The notes: generated from the letters alone by a model not told the origin. DNA of 6,689 nucleotides from Deinococcales bacterium (GCA_025359705.1 JANYFS010000115.1:1-6689); one strand, 5' to 3'. Counted from the stretch's first letter, positions 1-5,509 are shown. Made by a program: numbers and translations.

Positions 1-357
1 GTTTGGAACGGCATTTGTGGGCATAGACAATGTAGGGGCGGGCCGCTGGCTCGCCCGATTCATGTCGGCTGACACGTCAATACCAAAATTTTCCGTAGGC
101 TCGAGCAAAAATATACAGTGAAAATGATTGGGCATCACCATCACTCCCTCGAGCGCAATTCCAGTTCGTACCCGTGGGGTTCTCTCAAGTTCCTCGAGTA
201 CGATTTTCCCATAAGGGTTCAAAATCATGGCTTGGTTTTCAACCTTTCCCAGATGGCATTCGCGCTGATGTACCACCACCGTTACGAAATATGCTCCAGC
301 CTGTCGGTAATCGTAATTGGCAAGGCGAAGCGTGCGACGGTAGGGGCGGTGGATCAT
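1..357 (-). CDS. REP-associated tyrosine transposase (RAYT, Y1/IS200-like), 5' part only
   Basis: The frame is open for 119 codons from ATG at 357 to the window edge, where it is cut off. An in-frame TAA lies four codons upstream of the ATG, so the start is well bounded. Residues 7-24 contain the basic N-terminal stretch followed by NYDYRQAGAYFVTV, which matches the usual opening of Y1_Tnp proteins (charged stretch, then Y-x-F-V-T). Residues 73-80 read MVMPNHFH. This is the HUH-type metal-binding motif (H78 and H80) of IS200/IS605-like single-strand DNA transposases and RAYTs. The catalytic Tyr lies further C-terminal in this family and would be outside the window. Residues 101-109 (RASQRPAPT) are encoded by a REP-like hairpin repeat, and a second copy lies about 75 bases upstream of the start. 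RAYTs act on REP hairpins as single-copy, domesticated or self-mobilising enzymes. The gene contains three CTCGAG sites like its neighbours, so it is not obviously recent. Whether the C-terminal half is intact cannot be seen. Confidence 0.9.
   Translation of the reverse strand, partial: MIHRPYRRTLRLANYDYRQAGAYFVTVVVHQRECHLGKVENQAMILNPYGKIVLEELERTPRVRTGIALEGVMVMPNHFHCIFLLEPTENFGIDVSADMNRASQRPAPTLSMPTNAVPN
32..57 (+). repeat. REP-like hairpin element, copy A (inside the RAYT coding sequence)
   Basis: The 26-base element begins with GTAG (32-35). It is followed by an imperfect hairpin: GGGCG (36-40) pairs with CGCCC (52-56), 41/51 is a G-T wobble, GCC (42-44) pairs with GGC (48-50), and the loop is GCT (45-47). 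A GTAG tetranucleotide at the foot of a hairpin is the hallmark of REP elements recognised by RAYT proteins. The copy is in frame with the transposase and encodes residues 101-109. It is a perfect inverted match of 433-458. Confidence 0.85.
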
Positions 358-363
358 GGGGGT

Positions 364-369
364 ATTTTA
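364..369 (-). promoter_or_regulatory. Candidate -10 box for a leaderless RAYT transcript
   Basis: On the minus strand TAAAAT ends six bases before the ATG at 357. There is no Shine-Dalgarno sequence in the C-rich gap. The arrangement TANNNT-N6-start places the transcription start at or next to the start codon, as in leaderless genes of Deinococcota. No good -35 hexamer was found, so this is a suggestion only. Confidence 0.4.
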
Positions 370-432
370 CATGGTTTGGTTTGCAAAAATTGGGTATTTT
401 TGAGGTAAAAAGGGAATAAATCTCGACTGACA

Positions 433-458
433 CGGGCGAGCCAGCGGCCCGCCCCTAC
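433..458 (-). repeat. REP-like hairpin element, copy B (upstream of RAYT)
   Basis: This is a perfect 26/26 reverse complement of 32-57. On the minus strand GTAG is at 458-455 and the hairpin occupies 454-434. It lies between the 3' end of recN and the transposase start, so it is noncoding. Similarity to copy A stops abruptly on the outer side and is weak on the inner side, so the repeat unit is essentially the 26 bases. Confidence 0.85.
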
Positions 459-459
459 G

Positions 460-476
460 CAGGATTTGCAATCCTG
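460..476. repeat. Small perfect palindrome beside REP copy B
   Basis: CAGGATT and AATCCTG form a perfect 7-base-pair stem around a three-base loop, one base outside REP copy B. It is followed on the plus strand by TTTAAAA, which is not a convincing U-tract. It could be part of a composite REP unit or a weak terminator-like structure between recN and the RAYT gene. Confidence 0.5.
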
Positions 477-581
477 TTTAAAACATCTTGTTTGTAATCA
501 CCCACCAATCCATCTGCACATCAGCAAACTCGAGGGGTGCTACGGCTTGGCTGGGGTCGTAAATTCGCCTCGAGCGTGAAC

Positions 582-2177
582 CTACAGTTTTAGCAGTTCC
601 CTCGCGTGTTCCAAAGCGGCACTCGAGCGGCTGCCAGAGAGCATTCGGGCCAGCTCTTCCACCTTCTCGAGCTTGGATAGGGCGCGTACTTTACTTTCGG
701 TGCGGCCCTCTGGGGTAATCTGTTTTTCCACCAGAAAATGTTGATCGGCTTTGGCGGCAATTTGGGCCAAGTGGGTCACCAGCAAAATCTGATGGGTTTT
801 GGCAAGTTCGGCAAGCTCTTGGGCAACTGCACTGGCAGCACTTCCGCCAATTCCTGCGTCCACCTCGTCGAAGACCACGGTGGGGGTTTGCGAACCCAGC
901 ACCGTAGATAGGGCCAGCATCACCCTGGAGAGTTCCCCGCCCGAGGCCACGCTCGAGAGGCTGCCCATCGCTTCGCCTTTGTTGGCTCCAAACATCAGCT
1001 CGATGCTTTCTAGGCCGTGCAAGCTGGGTTCCTCGAGCGGGTTTAGCTTGAATACCAACTTGGCATGGGGCATTCCCAATTTATGGATCACGACCTCCAG
1101 CTTGTGAGAGAGCTGTTTTGCCACTCCCACTCGAGCCTGAGACAGTTTGGCTCCAATGTGTAGCACTTTTTGACGCTGCTCATCTAAAGTGCGCTCGAGG
1201 TGTTCGAGATCGTGGTCATCGCCGCGCAGCTCGGAGATTTTCTGGGAGATTTCATTTTGGTACTGCAAAACTTCCACAATGCTGCTGCCATATTTGCGCT
1301 CGAGCTTGTGGATTTGGGCCATGCGCTTTTCTAGCCGCTCGAGCTGCACCGAATCGGGAGCATTATCTTCGGCGGTGCTGCGAAGCTCGCTGGAAATCCC
1401 CTTGAGGGTGTCTTGCACTTCGCGCAGGTTCTGCCGCAATGCCTCGAGGTTGGGGTCGTGTTTAGCGGCGCTCGAGAGGGTTTTGACCGCTTCCTGCAAC
1501 AGCTCGAGGGCATTGACTTCGCCTTCTTGCAAACGCTCGAGGGCTTCTCCTGCCGCCGCCGAAATATCTTGCAGGTGACTGAGCCGCTCGATTTCCGCCA
1601 GCAAGGTGGCTTCTTCGCCCACCTGCGGCTTCACTTTGTCGATCTCGCCCCATTGATAGTCCAAAACATCAAGCTGCCGCGCCCGTTCACGCTCGGAGAG
1701 TTTTAAGCGCTCGAGACGGGTATTCAGTTCGGAATACTGCTGGTATGCACGGTGGTAATCGGTCAACAGTTGGTTTTGCGGCAGCGCGGCATCCAAATAT
1801 TCGCGGTGGCTTTTGCTATCCAGCAAAGCAGTGGCCCCATGTTGCCCGTGGATGGTCACTTTGGCCCCCACCACCGTTGCCAACTCGCGCACCGAAACCA
1901 CTTCCCCCTCGAGGCGGGCGGCACTTTTACCATTTTGCACAATGCGGCGGCTGGAGGTGGTTTCATCGTCCCAGTAAGCCATCACCAACAGATGTTTGGC
2001 CCCCGTGCGAATCATTTCGCTGGAACCTCGTGCGCCCAGCAATAGCGACAGCGCATCCATCACAATACTTTTGCCCGCACCCGTTTCACCTGTAAATACA
2101 TTCAGGCCAGGCCCTAAATCCAGCTCGAGGCGATCAATAATCGCCAGCGAATCCACCTCGAGTCGTTTCAATTTCAC
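582..2177 (-). CDS. recN: DNA repair protein RecN
   Basis: RecN is an SMC-like ATPase that acts early in recombinational repair of double-strand breaks. With the GTG start at 2177 the protein has 531 residues, normal for the family. It begins VKLKRLEVDSLAIIDRLEL, which aligns with the usual RecN N-terminus. Walker A is GETGAGKS at about residues 30-37. A long charged, Leu-rich middle (about 150-370) predicts coiled coil. The ABC signature ASGGELSR is near 411-418, Walker B VVFDE near 434-438, then GIGG and the VTHLAQIAAKAD switch region. The C-terminus LARMLSG...HARELL is typical. An upstream ATG at 2267 would add 30 residues unlike RecN and would overlap the preceding gene by 23 bases, so I prefer the GTG start. 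TATACT six bases before the GTG suggests leaderless expression. No clear terminator follows the stop. Confidence 0.96.
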   Translation of the reverse strand: MKLKRLEVDSLAIIDRLELDLGPGLNVFTGETGAGKSIVMDALSLLLGARGSSEMIRTGAKHLLVMAYWDDETTSSRRIVQNGKSAARLEGEVVSVRELATVVGAKVTIHGQHGATALLDSKSHREYLDAALPQNQLLTDYHRAYQQYSELNTRLERLKLSERERARQLDVLDYQWGEIDKVKPQVGEEATLLAEIERLSHLQDISAAAGEALERLQEGEVNALELLQEAVKTLSSAAKHDPNLEALRQNLREVQDTLKGISSELRSTAEDNAPDSVQLERLEKRMAQIHKLERKYGSSIVEVLQYQNEISQKISELRGDDHDLEHLERTLDEQRQKVLHIGAKLSQARVGVAKQLSHKLEVVIHKLGMPHAKLVFKLNPLEEPSLHGLESIELMFGANKGEAMGSLSSVASGGELSRVMLALSTVLGSQTPTVVFDEVDAGIGGSAASAVAQELAELAKTHQILLVTHLAQIAAKADQHFLVEKQITPEGRTESKVRALSKLEKVEELARMLSGSRSSAALEHARELLKL

Positions 2178-2183
2178 GTATGC

Positions 2184-2189
2184 AGTATA
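2184..2189 (-). promoter_or_regulatory. Candidate -10 box for recN
   Basis: TATACT on the minus strand ends six bases before the GTG start at 2177. No Shine-Dalgarno sequence is present between them. The geometry is the same as in front of the RAYT gene and fits a leaderless mRNA. No convincing -35 hexamer was found 16-18 bases further upstream. If real, it also supports GTG 2177 as the recN start. Confidence 0.45.
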
Positions 2190-2244
2190 TCCGATCTGCC
2201 CAGTCCGCTCGAGGGGAAGGTTACGCCTGAGACAGAATGGGAAT

Positions 2245-2610
2245 TCAAGGAAATCGCAAACCGACATTCAAAACGGCGTGAAAAAATATAATCATTCCGA
2301 ACAGTGCGAAATATACAAAATTTACAAAATTAAATTTCTCAAACCTAGATAGCGTATACGTCATGGTAAAAACTATAATATTCCAAAAAAAATAATATTG
2401 AGCCACGGAATCCCATCCCATTCCTATATTTTTATATTGAATATATGAAACAATCCAAAAATAAGTCACTGGAAAATTATTTATAATCACAAAAAAGATA
2501 GAAACATTTCTATTGTGTTCATAATCATTAAATTTTCCAAGTGAAAACATTGTAAAAATCGTAATAATAAACACAAATAACATCAAATTGATTGATCCCA
2601 TAGTTATCAT
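2245..2610 (-). CDS. Small integral membrane protein of unknown function, AT-rich
   Basis: I do not recognise this 121-residue protein. It starts MITMGSINLM at ATG 2610, chosen because AGGAGA (2615-2620) lies four bases upstream. A GTG at 2670 would only add a polar 20-residue stretch without such a site. Four hydrophobic segments are visible at about residues 7-23, 36-57, 70-87 and 93-115, joined by short loops rich in Asn, Tyr, Lys and Phe, so it should be a four-helix cytoplasmic-membrane protein. No catalytic motif is evident. The coding stretch is about 25% GC by hand count, against 55-60% in the flanking genes, and it contains no CTCGAG although the word is frequent all around. Both facts suggest horizontal acquisition. 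It has its own candidate promoter with a palindrome in the spacer. It is followed after 67 bases by recN on the same strand, but nothing links it to DNA repair. Confidence 0.75.
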   Translation of the reverse strand: MITMGSINLMLFVFIITIFTMFSLGKFNDYEHNRNVSIFFVIINNFPVTYFWIVSYIQYKNIGMGWDSVAQYYFFWNIIVFTMTYTLSRFEKFNFVNFVYFALFGMIIFFHAVLNVGLRFP

Positions 2611-2614
2611 ATTT

Positions 2615-2620
2615 TCTCCT
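2615..2620 (-). promoter_or_regulatory. Shine-Dalgarno site of the AT-rich membrane-protein gene
   Basis: AGGAGA on the minus strand sits four bases before ATG 2610. It decides the start in favour of this ATG. It contrasts with the leaderless-looking starts of recN and the RAYT gene. Confidence 0.75.
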
Positions 2621-2643
2621 GTATTTTTTAAGTTACGCTCGAG

Positions 2644-2672
2644 CATATAGTTAAGCAAATGCTTATACACAA
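2644..2672 (-). promoter_or_regulatory. Candidate sigma-70-type promoter for the AT-rich membrane-protein gene
   Basis: On the minus strand TTGTGT (-35, 2672-2667) and TATATG (-10, 2649-2644) are separated by exactly 17 bases. The -10 matches the TATAAT consensus at four or five positions and the -35 matches TTGACA at three. The -10 box lies about 33 bases before the ATG at 2610, leaving room for a short leader with the Shine-Dalgarno site. Confidence 0.45.
2652..2665. promoter_or_regulatory. Operator-like palindrome in the promoter spacer
   Basis: TAAGCA and TGCTTA form perfect six-base arms around two bases. The 14-base palindrome fills most of the 17-base spacer between the candidate -35 and -10 boxes. 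A dimeric repressor bound here would occlude RNA polymerase. No regulator gene is visible in the window, so this is an inference from position and symmetry. Confidence 0.35.
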
Positions 2673-3002
2673 CATGTTTTAAGCAGTATGACTCGAGGGT
2701 AATTCACTCCACCCTAAATACTCTGCCCTCAAGCTATCCTATACTCAGTAAATCAAATATATTCGCACTCATTGGAGAATTTTATGGCAACCGATCACCC
2801 TATTATTAAAATCTCGAGGCTTGGGGTCAGAGGATACCCATATGACGGCTCCAGAGTGCATAGGACGGCTATTTAGTTTATTAAGTGTGAGTTTAATTTA
2901 GATGGTTCTGGCAAGAGAATGGAAAGCTCGAGACATAACAATAAAAGTTAAAAAATATGGGCATAAGGCAAAAAAGATGTGTCAGATACTGAGCGTCATA
3001 TT
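2673..3002. other. AT-rich gene-poor stretch between the membrane-protein gene and the GerMN gene
   Basis: About 330 bases without a recognisable gene, about 38% GC by hand count. It holds two short plus-strand open frames (listed separately), three CTCGAG sites (2692, 2813, 2927), an AACATGTT palindrome straddling its left border (2671-2678), and a 7-base direct repeat GACGGCT. No strong terminator is seen downstream of the GerMN stop. There is only a short TCAG/CTGA stem around 2983-2995 followed, on the minus strand, by a run of T. It looks like degraded or inserted DNA interrupting an otherwise compact cluster. Confidence 0.5.
2784..2876 (+). CDS. Possible 30-residue ORF or gene remnant
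   Basis: An ATG at 2784 is preceded by GGAG (2774-2777) with a six-base spacer, a good Shine-Dalgarno arrangement, and opens 30 codons beginning MATDHPIIKISRLG before TAG. I recognise no family. It is the only gene-like start on the plus strand outside antisense shadows. It may be the 5' stub of a decayed gene: the same frame stays open for a further 24 codons after the TAG. It could equally be chance. Confidence 0.25.
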   Translation: MATDHPIIKISRLGVRGYPYDGSRVHRTAI

Positions 3003-3006
3003 TTAG
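2902..3006 (+). CDS. Possible 34-residue basic ORF
   Basis: ATG at 2902 opens 34 codons (MVLAREWKARDITIKVKKYG...) to TAG 3004-3006. The product would be Lys-rich. No Shine-Dalgarno site precedes it, and its last four bases overlap the convergent GerMN gene. It sits in a different frame from the ORF at 2784, so a frameshifted single ancestral gene is conceivable. It is weakly supported and may be chance. Confidence 0.15.
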   Translation: MVLAREWKARDITIKVKKYGHKAKKMCQILSVIF

Positions 3007-3551
3007 GGCAAATCACAACTTTGGGTGTCATAGACACTGGTCAAATCGGCGCTGCCCAGTAGGGTATCCGCTGCTTTACCACCCACCATAAAAGTGACAT
3101 CTTTGTAACCACTCAGCGATAGCAAGGTGCGGGTGATTCCGCAGAGTAAAACCATTTCGCCACTGCTGCTATAGCCCAATTTAGTCCAGCTTTTGGGCAA
3201 ATCCACAAACAAATGCCCCGCTCTGGGGAACACGGTGGGATGTTCGGCGTTGCGCGGAACCAGGGCCAAACCTTGGTTGCGGGAACCCTCGAGCAGTGCG
3301 TCCAAAGTGAGTTGGGGCAGGTTGCCTTTTTCCACTTCTCGCACCTCGAGCTGTCGGTCTTCGGGTTTGAAGCCTGTGGTTTGCGAATCGCTGTAAAAGA
3401 GTTGTACCTTAACCGTAACCCGCTTGCCGCCGTCGTCCAGTCCGCTGATGTCGGGAAGGGGCTGGGGCCGTGTGACCAACCAAAATGTGCCGTAACCCAA
3501 GGCCAAAATTAATAGGCTGATCACATTGAAAGGGCTGAGCAAAGTTTTCAT
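3003..3551 (-). CDS. GerMN-domain membrane-anchored protein
   Basis: The product has 182 residues. Residues 9-26 form a single hydrophobic segment (signal anchor) after a short N-terminus with one Lys, and the rest should lie outside the cytoplasmic membrane. The GerMN (sporulation/spore germination) domain spans about 45-178, with conserved-looking features: LTLDALLEGSRNQGLALVPR, FVDLPKSW, and the helix-strand segment ITRTLLSLSGYKDVTFMVGGK. The organism type suggested here does not sporulate, so a cell-envelope role is more likely than germination. The ATG overlaps the amidase stop as ATGA, and AAGGA lies six bases upstream, so translation is probably coupled to the amidase. Two cysteines (137 and 179) in the exported part could form a disulfide. 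The exact biochemical function of GerMN domains is not settled. Confidence 0.85.
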   Translation of the reverse strand: MKTLLSPFNVISLLILALGYGTFWLVTRPQPLPDISGLDDGGKRVTVKVQLFYSDSQTTGFKPEDRQLEVREVEKGNLPQLTLDALLEGSRNQGLALVPRNAEHPTVFPRAGHLFVDLPKSWTKLGYSSSGEMVLLCGITRTLLSLSGYKDVTFMVGGKAADTLLGSADLTSVYDTQSCDLP

Positions 3552-5005
3552 GAATTGTCCTTGGGCGTGAGGAAAGTGGCAACCGAACGGGCCACCGCTT
3601 CAGAAATGCGGGTGAGTTTGGCTTTGTCGCGCAAAACCTTGATGTCGGCGGGGTTTTTCAGCCAGCCCAGCTCCACAATCAGACCCGCTCGAGGGGAATT
3701 TTGCAACAAAATATTTTTGGTGGCTTTTTCTTCCCACACTTTAAACCCGTTGTTGTTTAGGGCCGCCGACATGCCGCTCGAGAGTTTTTGGCTTTCCGCA
3801 AGCGGGCTAACAATGTTGGCAAAACGGGTATCTGCGCCGTCCTCGAGCCGAATCCCGTCGGTGAGACCCAAACCACTGACCCCACTGGGGCGGTATAAGG
3901 TGATCCCACTTTTAGCGGCCCCAGGAAAATCCGCCAAACGAAAGGACAAAAATAAATCCGAAGTGCGGGCTAGCGCGGCGCGGTTCGTGATGGCGGGGTT
4001 GGTGTCGCCCACCCGTGTAAATTTAACTTGCCAACCCGCATCCGACAGCAATTTTCCCACTTGGCGGGCCACCTCGAGGGTCAGGGTTTTTTCTTGGGTA
4101 AAGCCAATCGCTCCAGTATCCGAGCCACCATGCGCCGCATCAATCACAATAACGGGTTTATATTGCCGCACCTCGAGCGCACTTTCGCTTCTGGGCAGCT
4201 TGGGGCCAATGTCCAAAACCACTCTCGAGGCCACCCCACCGTCGCGCCGCAAAGTATACATGCGGTAACCCAAACCCCGTGGCAGCTCGAGGCTGGCTTT
4301 GATGCCCACCGCTTGCCCCGCAGCATTGCTAGCCCGCTCCACCTTAGCCTGTTTGATATACAGCCCCGCAATGGTGTAATTGGCAGAGTCTCCTGTGACA
4401 TTGGCGAAATCCAAGATTAAAGTATTGCCTTTGAAGCGGGTGCTAACTGGGGCAGGGCGGCTTAACTCGAAGACGATACGGTCCACCTTAGCTGCGGTTT
4501 GCACTGCCGAAGCCACCCCACTGAGCTTGATTTCGCTTTGGTTAAATGAACCGCCCACCCCAGGCACATAGCTGATCCCGTAGCCTTCTGCCAAGGTGGA
4601 CAGCGGCAGATACAAGCTTCCCGCGAATTCGGTGGCGGTGCGCCCCATAAACCTGCGGGTTCCCACTTGCACCCCATAATTGATTTCACTGGCATAGCTG
4701 GTATTGCCCTCGAGCGGCATCACCATTTGAATCCCGTCCCGCTCGAGCTGGATCATGCGGCCCCAACGCGGCGAATCGAAGCGGTAGATCCGAAAATAGG
4801 GATTCAAACGGTCTTCACGTACATAATCGGCCCCGTTTAAATTTGCTGAAAGCGCCGATTGCCCAAACAAAGTTAGGTTTTGCGTTTCTTGGGCCAGCAC
4901 TCGAGCGGACAGCATTCCTGCCCCCAGCAAAGTGAAAGCCAAAAAAACAGCCCGAGAAATGCTTTTTTGTTTGGTTTTCTGGGCCAGAATAAACTTTCCA
5001 GACAT
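3548..5005 (-). CDS. N-acetylmuramoyl-L-alanine amidase, AMIN plus Amidase_3, with an altered zinc-ligand position
   Basis: Amidases of this family are zinc enzymes that cut the bond between MurNAc and L-Ala in peptidoglycan. From ATG 5005 the protein has 485 residues. Residues 10-38 look like a signal peptide (basic KTKQKSISR, hydrophobic AVFLAFTLLGAGML, probable cleavage after VLA38). Residues about 45-150 resemble a copper-amine-oxidase-like stalk domain, about 157-268 an AMIN domain, and 283-482 Amidase_3. Zinc ligands H292 (DAAHGGSDTGA) and E305 are present, as is the catalytic E445 (LIVELGWLKNP). The third ligand, normally His in S-I-H-A-N, is R356 (LFLSFRLADF), so hydrolytic activity is doubtful. 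The ATG lies one base after the smpB stop (TGATATG), implying coupling. A TTG at 5098 would add 31 residues lying inside smpB and is rejected. GerMN overlaps the 3' end. A binding-only or degenerate role is possible. Confidence 0.9.
   Translation of the reverse strand: MSGKFILAQKTKQKSISRAVFLAFTLLGAGMLSARVLAQETQNLTLFGQSALSANLNGADYVREDRLNPYFRIYRFDSPRWGRMIQLERDGIQMVMPLEGNTSYASEINYGVQVGTRRFMGRTATEFAGSLYLPLSTLAEGYGISYVPGVGGSFNQSEIKLSGVASAVQTAAKVDRIVFELSRPAPVSTRFKGNTLILDFANVTGDSANYTIAGLYIKQAKVERASNAAGQAVGIKASLELPRGLGYRMYTLRRDGGVASRVVLDIGPKLPRSESALEVRQYKPVIVIDAAHGGSDTGAIGFTQEKTLTLEVARQVGKLLSDAGWQVKFTRVGDTNPAITNRAALARTSDLFLSFRLADFPGAAKSGITLYRPSGVSGLGLTDGIRLEDGADTRFANIVSPLAESQKLSSGMSAALNNNGFKVWEEKATKNILLQNSPRAGLIVELGWLKNPADIKVLRDKAKLTRISEAVARSVATFLTPKDNS
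3558..3562 (-). promoter_or_regulatory. Shine-Dalgarno site of the GerMN gene
   Basis: AAGGA on the minus strand, six bases before ATG 3551, lies inside the last codons of the amidase gene. Together with the ATGA overlap it supports translational coupling. Confidence 0.6.
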
Positions 5006-5006
5006 A

Positions 5007-5438
5007 TCAGTATTCTCGAAGTTCGCGGCGCACCGTTTTTTCGGCGGCGGCTTGGCGTTTGTCATAGAGCTTTTTACCGCGTGCCAAAGCAATTTCAATC
5101 TTGATATACGAATCCTTAAAATACATGCGGGTTGGAACCAAAGTCAGCCCTTTTTGGGTCAGGGCGCGGCGAATTTTGGTCAGCTCGGTACGGTTCAGCA
5201 GCAGCCGCCGTTTGCGCCGTGGTTCGTGGTTGTTGTAGGAGGCTTTGGCATACACAGGGATATACAAACCCTCGAGATCAAGGTCGGTACCGGTAAATGC
5301 GGCAAAGGCATCGCGGAAATCCACGCCACCCGCCCGAAAACTTTTTACTTCGCTACCCACCAAAGAAATCCCTGCTTCAAAACGCTCGAGCAGTTCATAA
5401 TCAAAAGAGGCGCGACGATTCACATAAGAGGTCGCCAT
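5007..5438 (-). CDS. smpB: SsrA-binding protein SmpB
   Basis: SmpB binds tmRNA and brings it to stalled ribosomes for trans-translation in the cytoplasm. The product is 143 residues, normal for the family. Hallmarks in order are NRRASFDYELLERFEAG (7-23), GSEVKSFRAG (28-37), LEGLYI...Y (55-63), HEPRRKRRLLL (71-81), KGLTLVP (96-102) and the C-terminal ARGKKLYDKR (119-128), followed by the basic tail that enters the ribosome. ATG 5438 gives the standard N-terminus. A GTG at 5573 would add 45 unrelated residues and is not used. There is no Shine-Dalgarno site, and a TAGAAT box lies 13 bases upstream. The gene follows lnt after 131 bases and precedes the amidase by one base. The tmRNA gene itself is not in the window. 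Confidence 0.97.
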   Translation of the reverse strand: MATSYVNRRASFDYELLERFEAGISLVGSEVKSFRAGGVDFRDAFAAFTGTDLDLEGLYIPVYAKASYNNHEPRRKRRLLLNRTELTKIRRALTQKGLTLVPTRMYFKDSYIKIEIALARGKKLYDKRQAAAEKTVRRELREY

Positions 5439-5451
5439 AATTATCGAATTG

Positions 5452-5457
5452 ATTCTA
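5452..5457 (-). promoter_or_regulatory. Candidate -10 box for smpB
   Basis: TAGAAT on the minus strand ends 13 bases before the smpB ATG and would give a leader of only a few bases. The 131-base gap after lnt, wider than the other junctions from lnt to GerMN, leaves room for a separate promoter driving smpB, the amidase and GerMN. No good -35 was found. Confidence 0.35.
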
Positions 5458-5509
5458 GCCCATTTTTCTGAGAGAAAAGGGGTAAGGATTGAGGGCCAGA
5501 GCGTGAGAC

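Noticed and set aside
118..408. 96-codon plus-strand open frame starting MKMIGHHHH
   Set aside because: It is antisense to the RAYT gene, whose frame carries the recognisable MPNHFH motif. The His run is the complement of that region.
32..458. Inverted 26-base repeats as terminal repeats of a MITE or insertion sequence
   Set aside because: The left copy is in frame inside the transposase gene, which continues past it to the window edge, so the pair does not bracket a complete element. GTAG-hairpin architecture fits REP better.
2178..2267. ATG at 2267 as the recN start
   Set aside because: The added 30 residues do not resemble RecN, there is no ribosome site, it overlaps the upstream gene by 23 bases, and GTG 2177 matches the family N-terminus and the TATACT box.
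2975..3002. Rho-independent terminator after the GerMN gene
   Set aside because: There is a T-run on the minus strand, but the preceding stem has only four base pairs.
3555..4268. 237-codon plus-strand open frame
   Set aside because: It is antisense to the amidase, whose domains are clear. The long shadow frame has low-complexity Ser/Arg/Pro content and no ribosome site.
5006..5098. TTG at 5098 as the amidase start
   Set aside because: The extra 31 residues lie entirely in the smpB coding sequence, and the signal peptide begins properly at ATG 5005.
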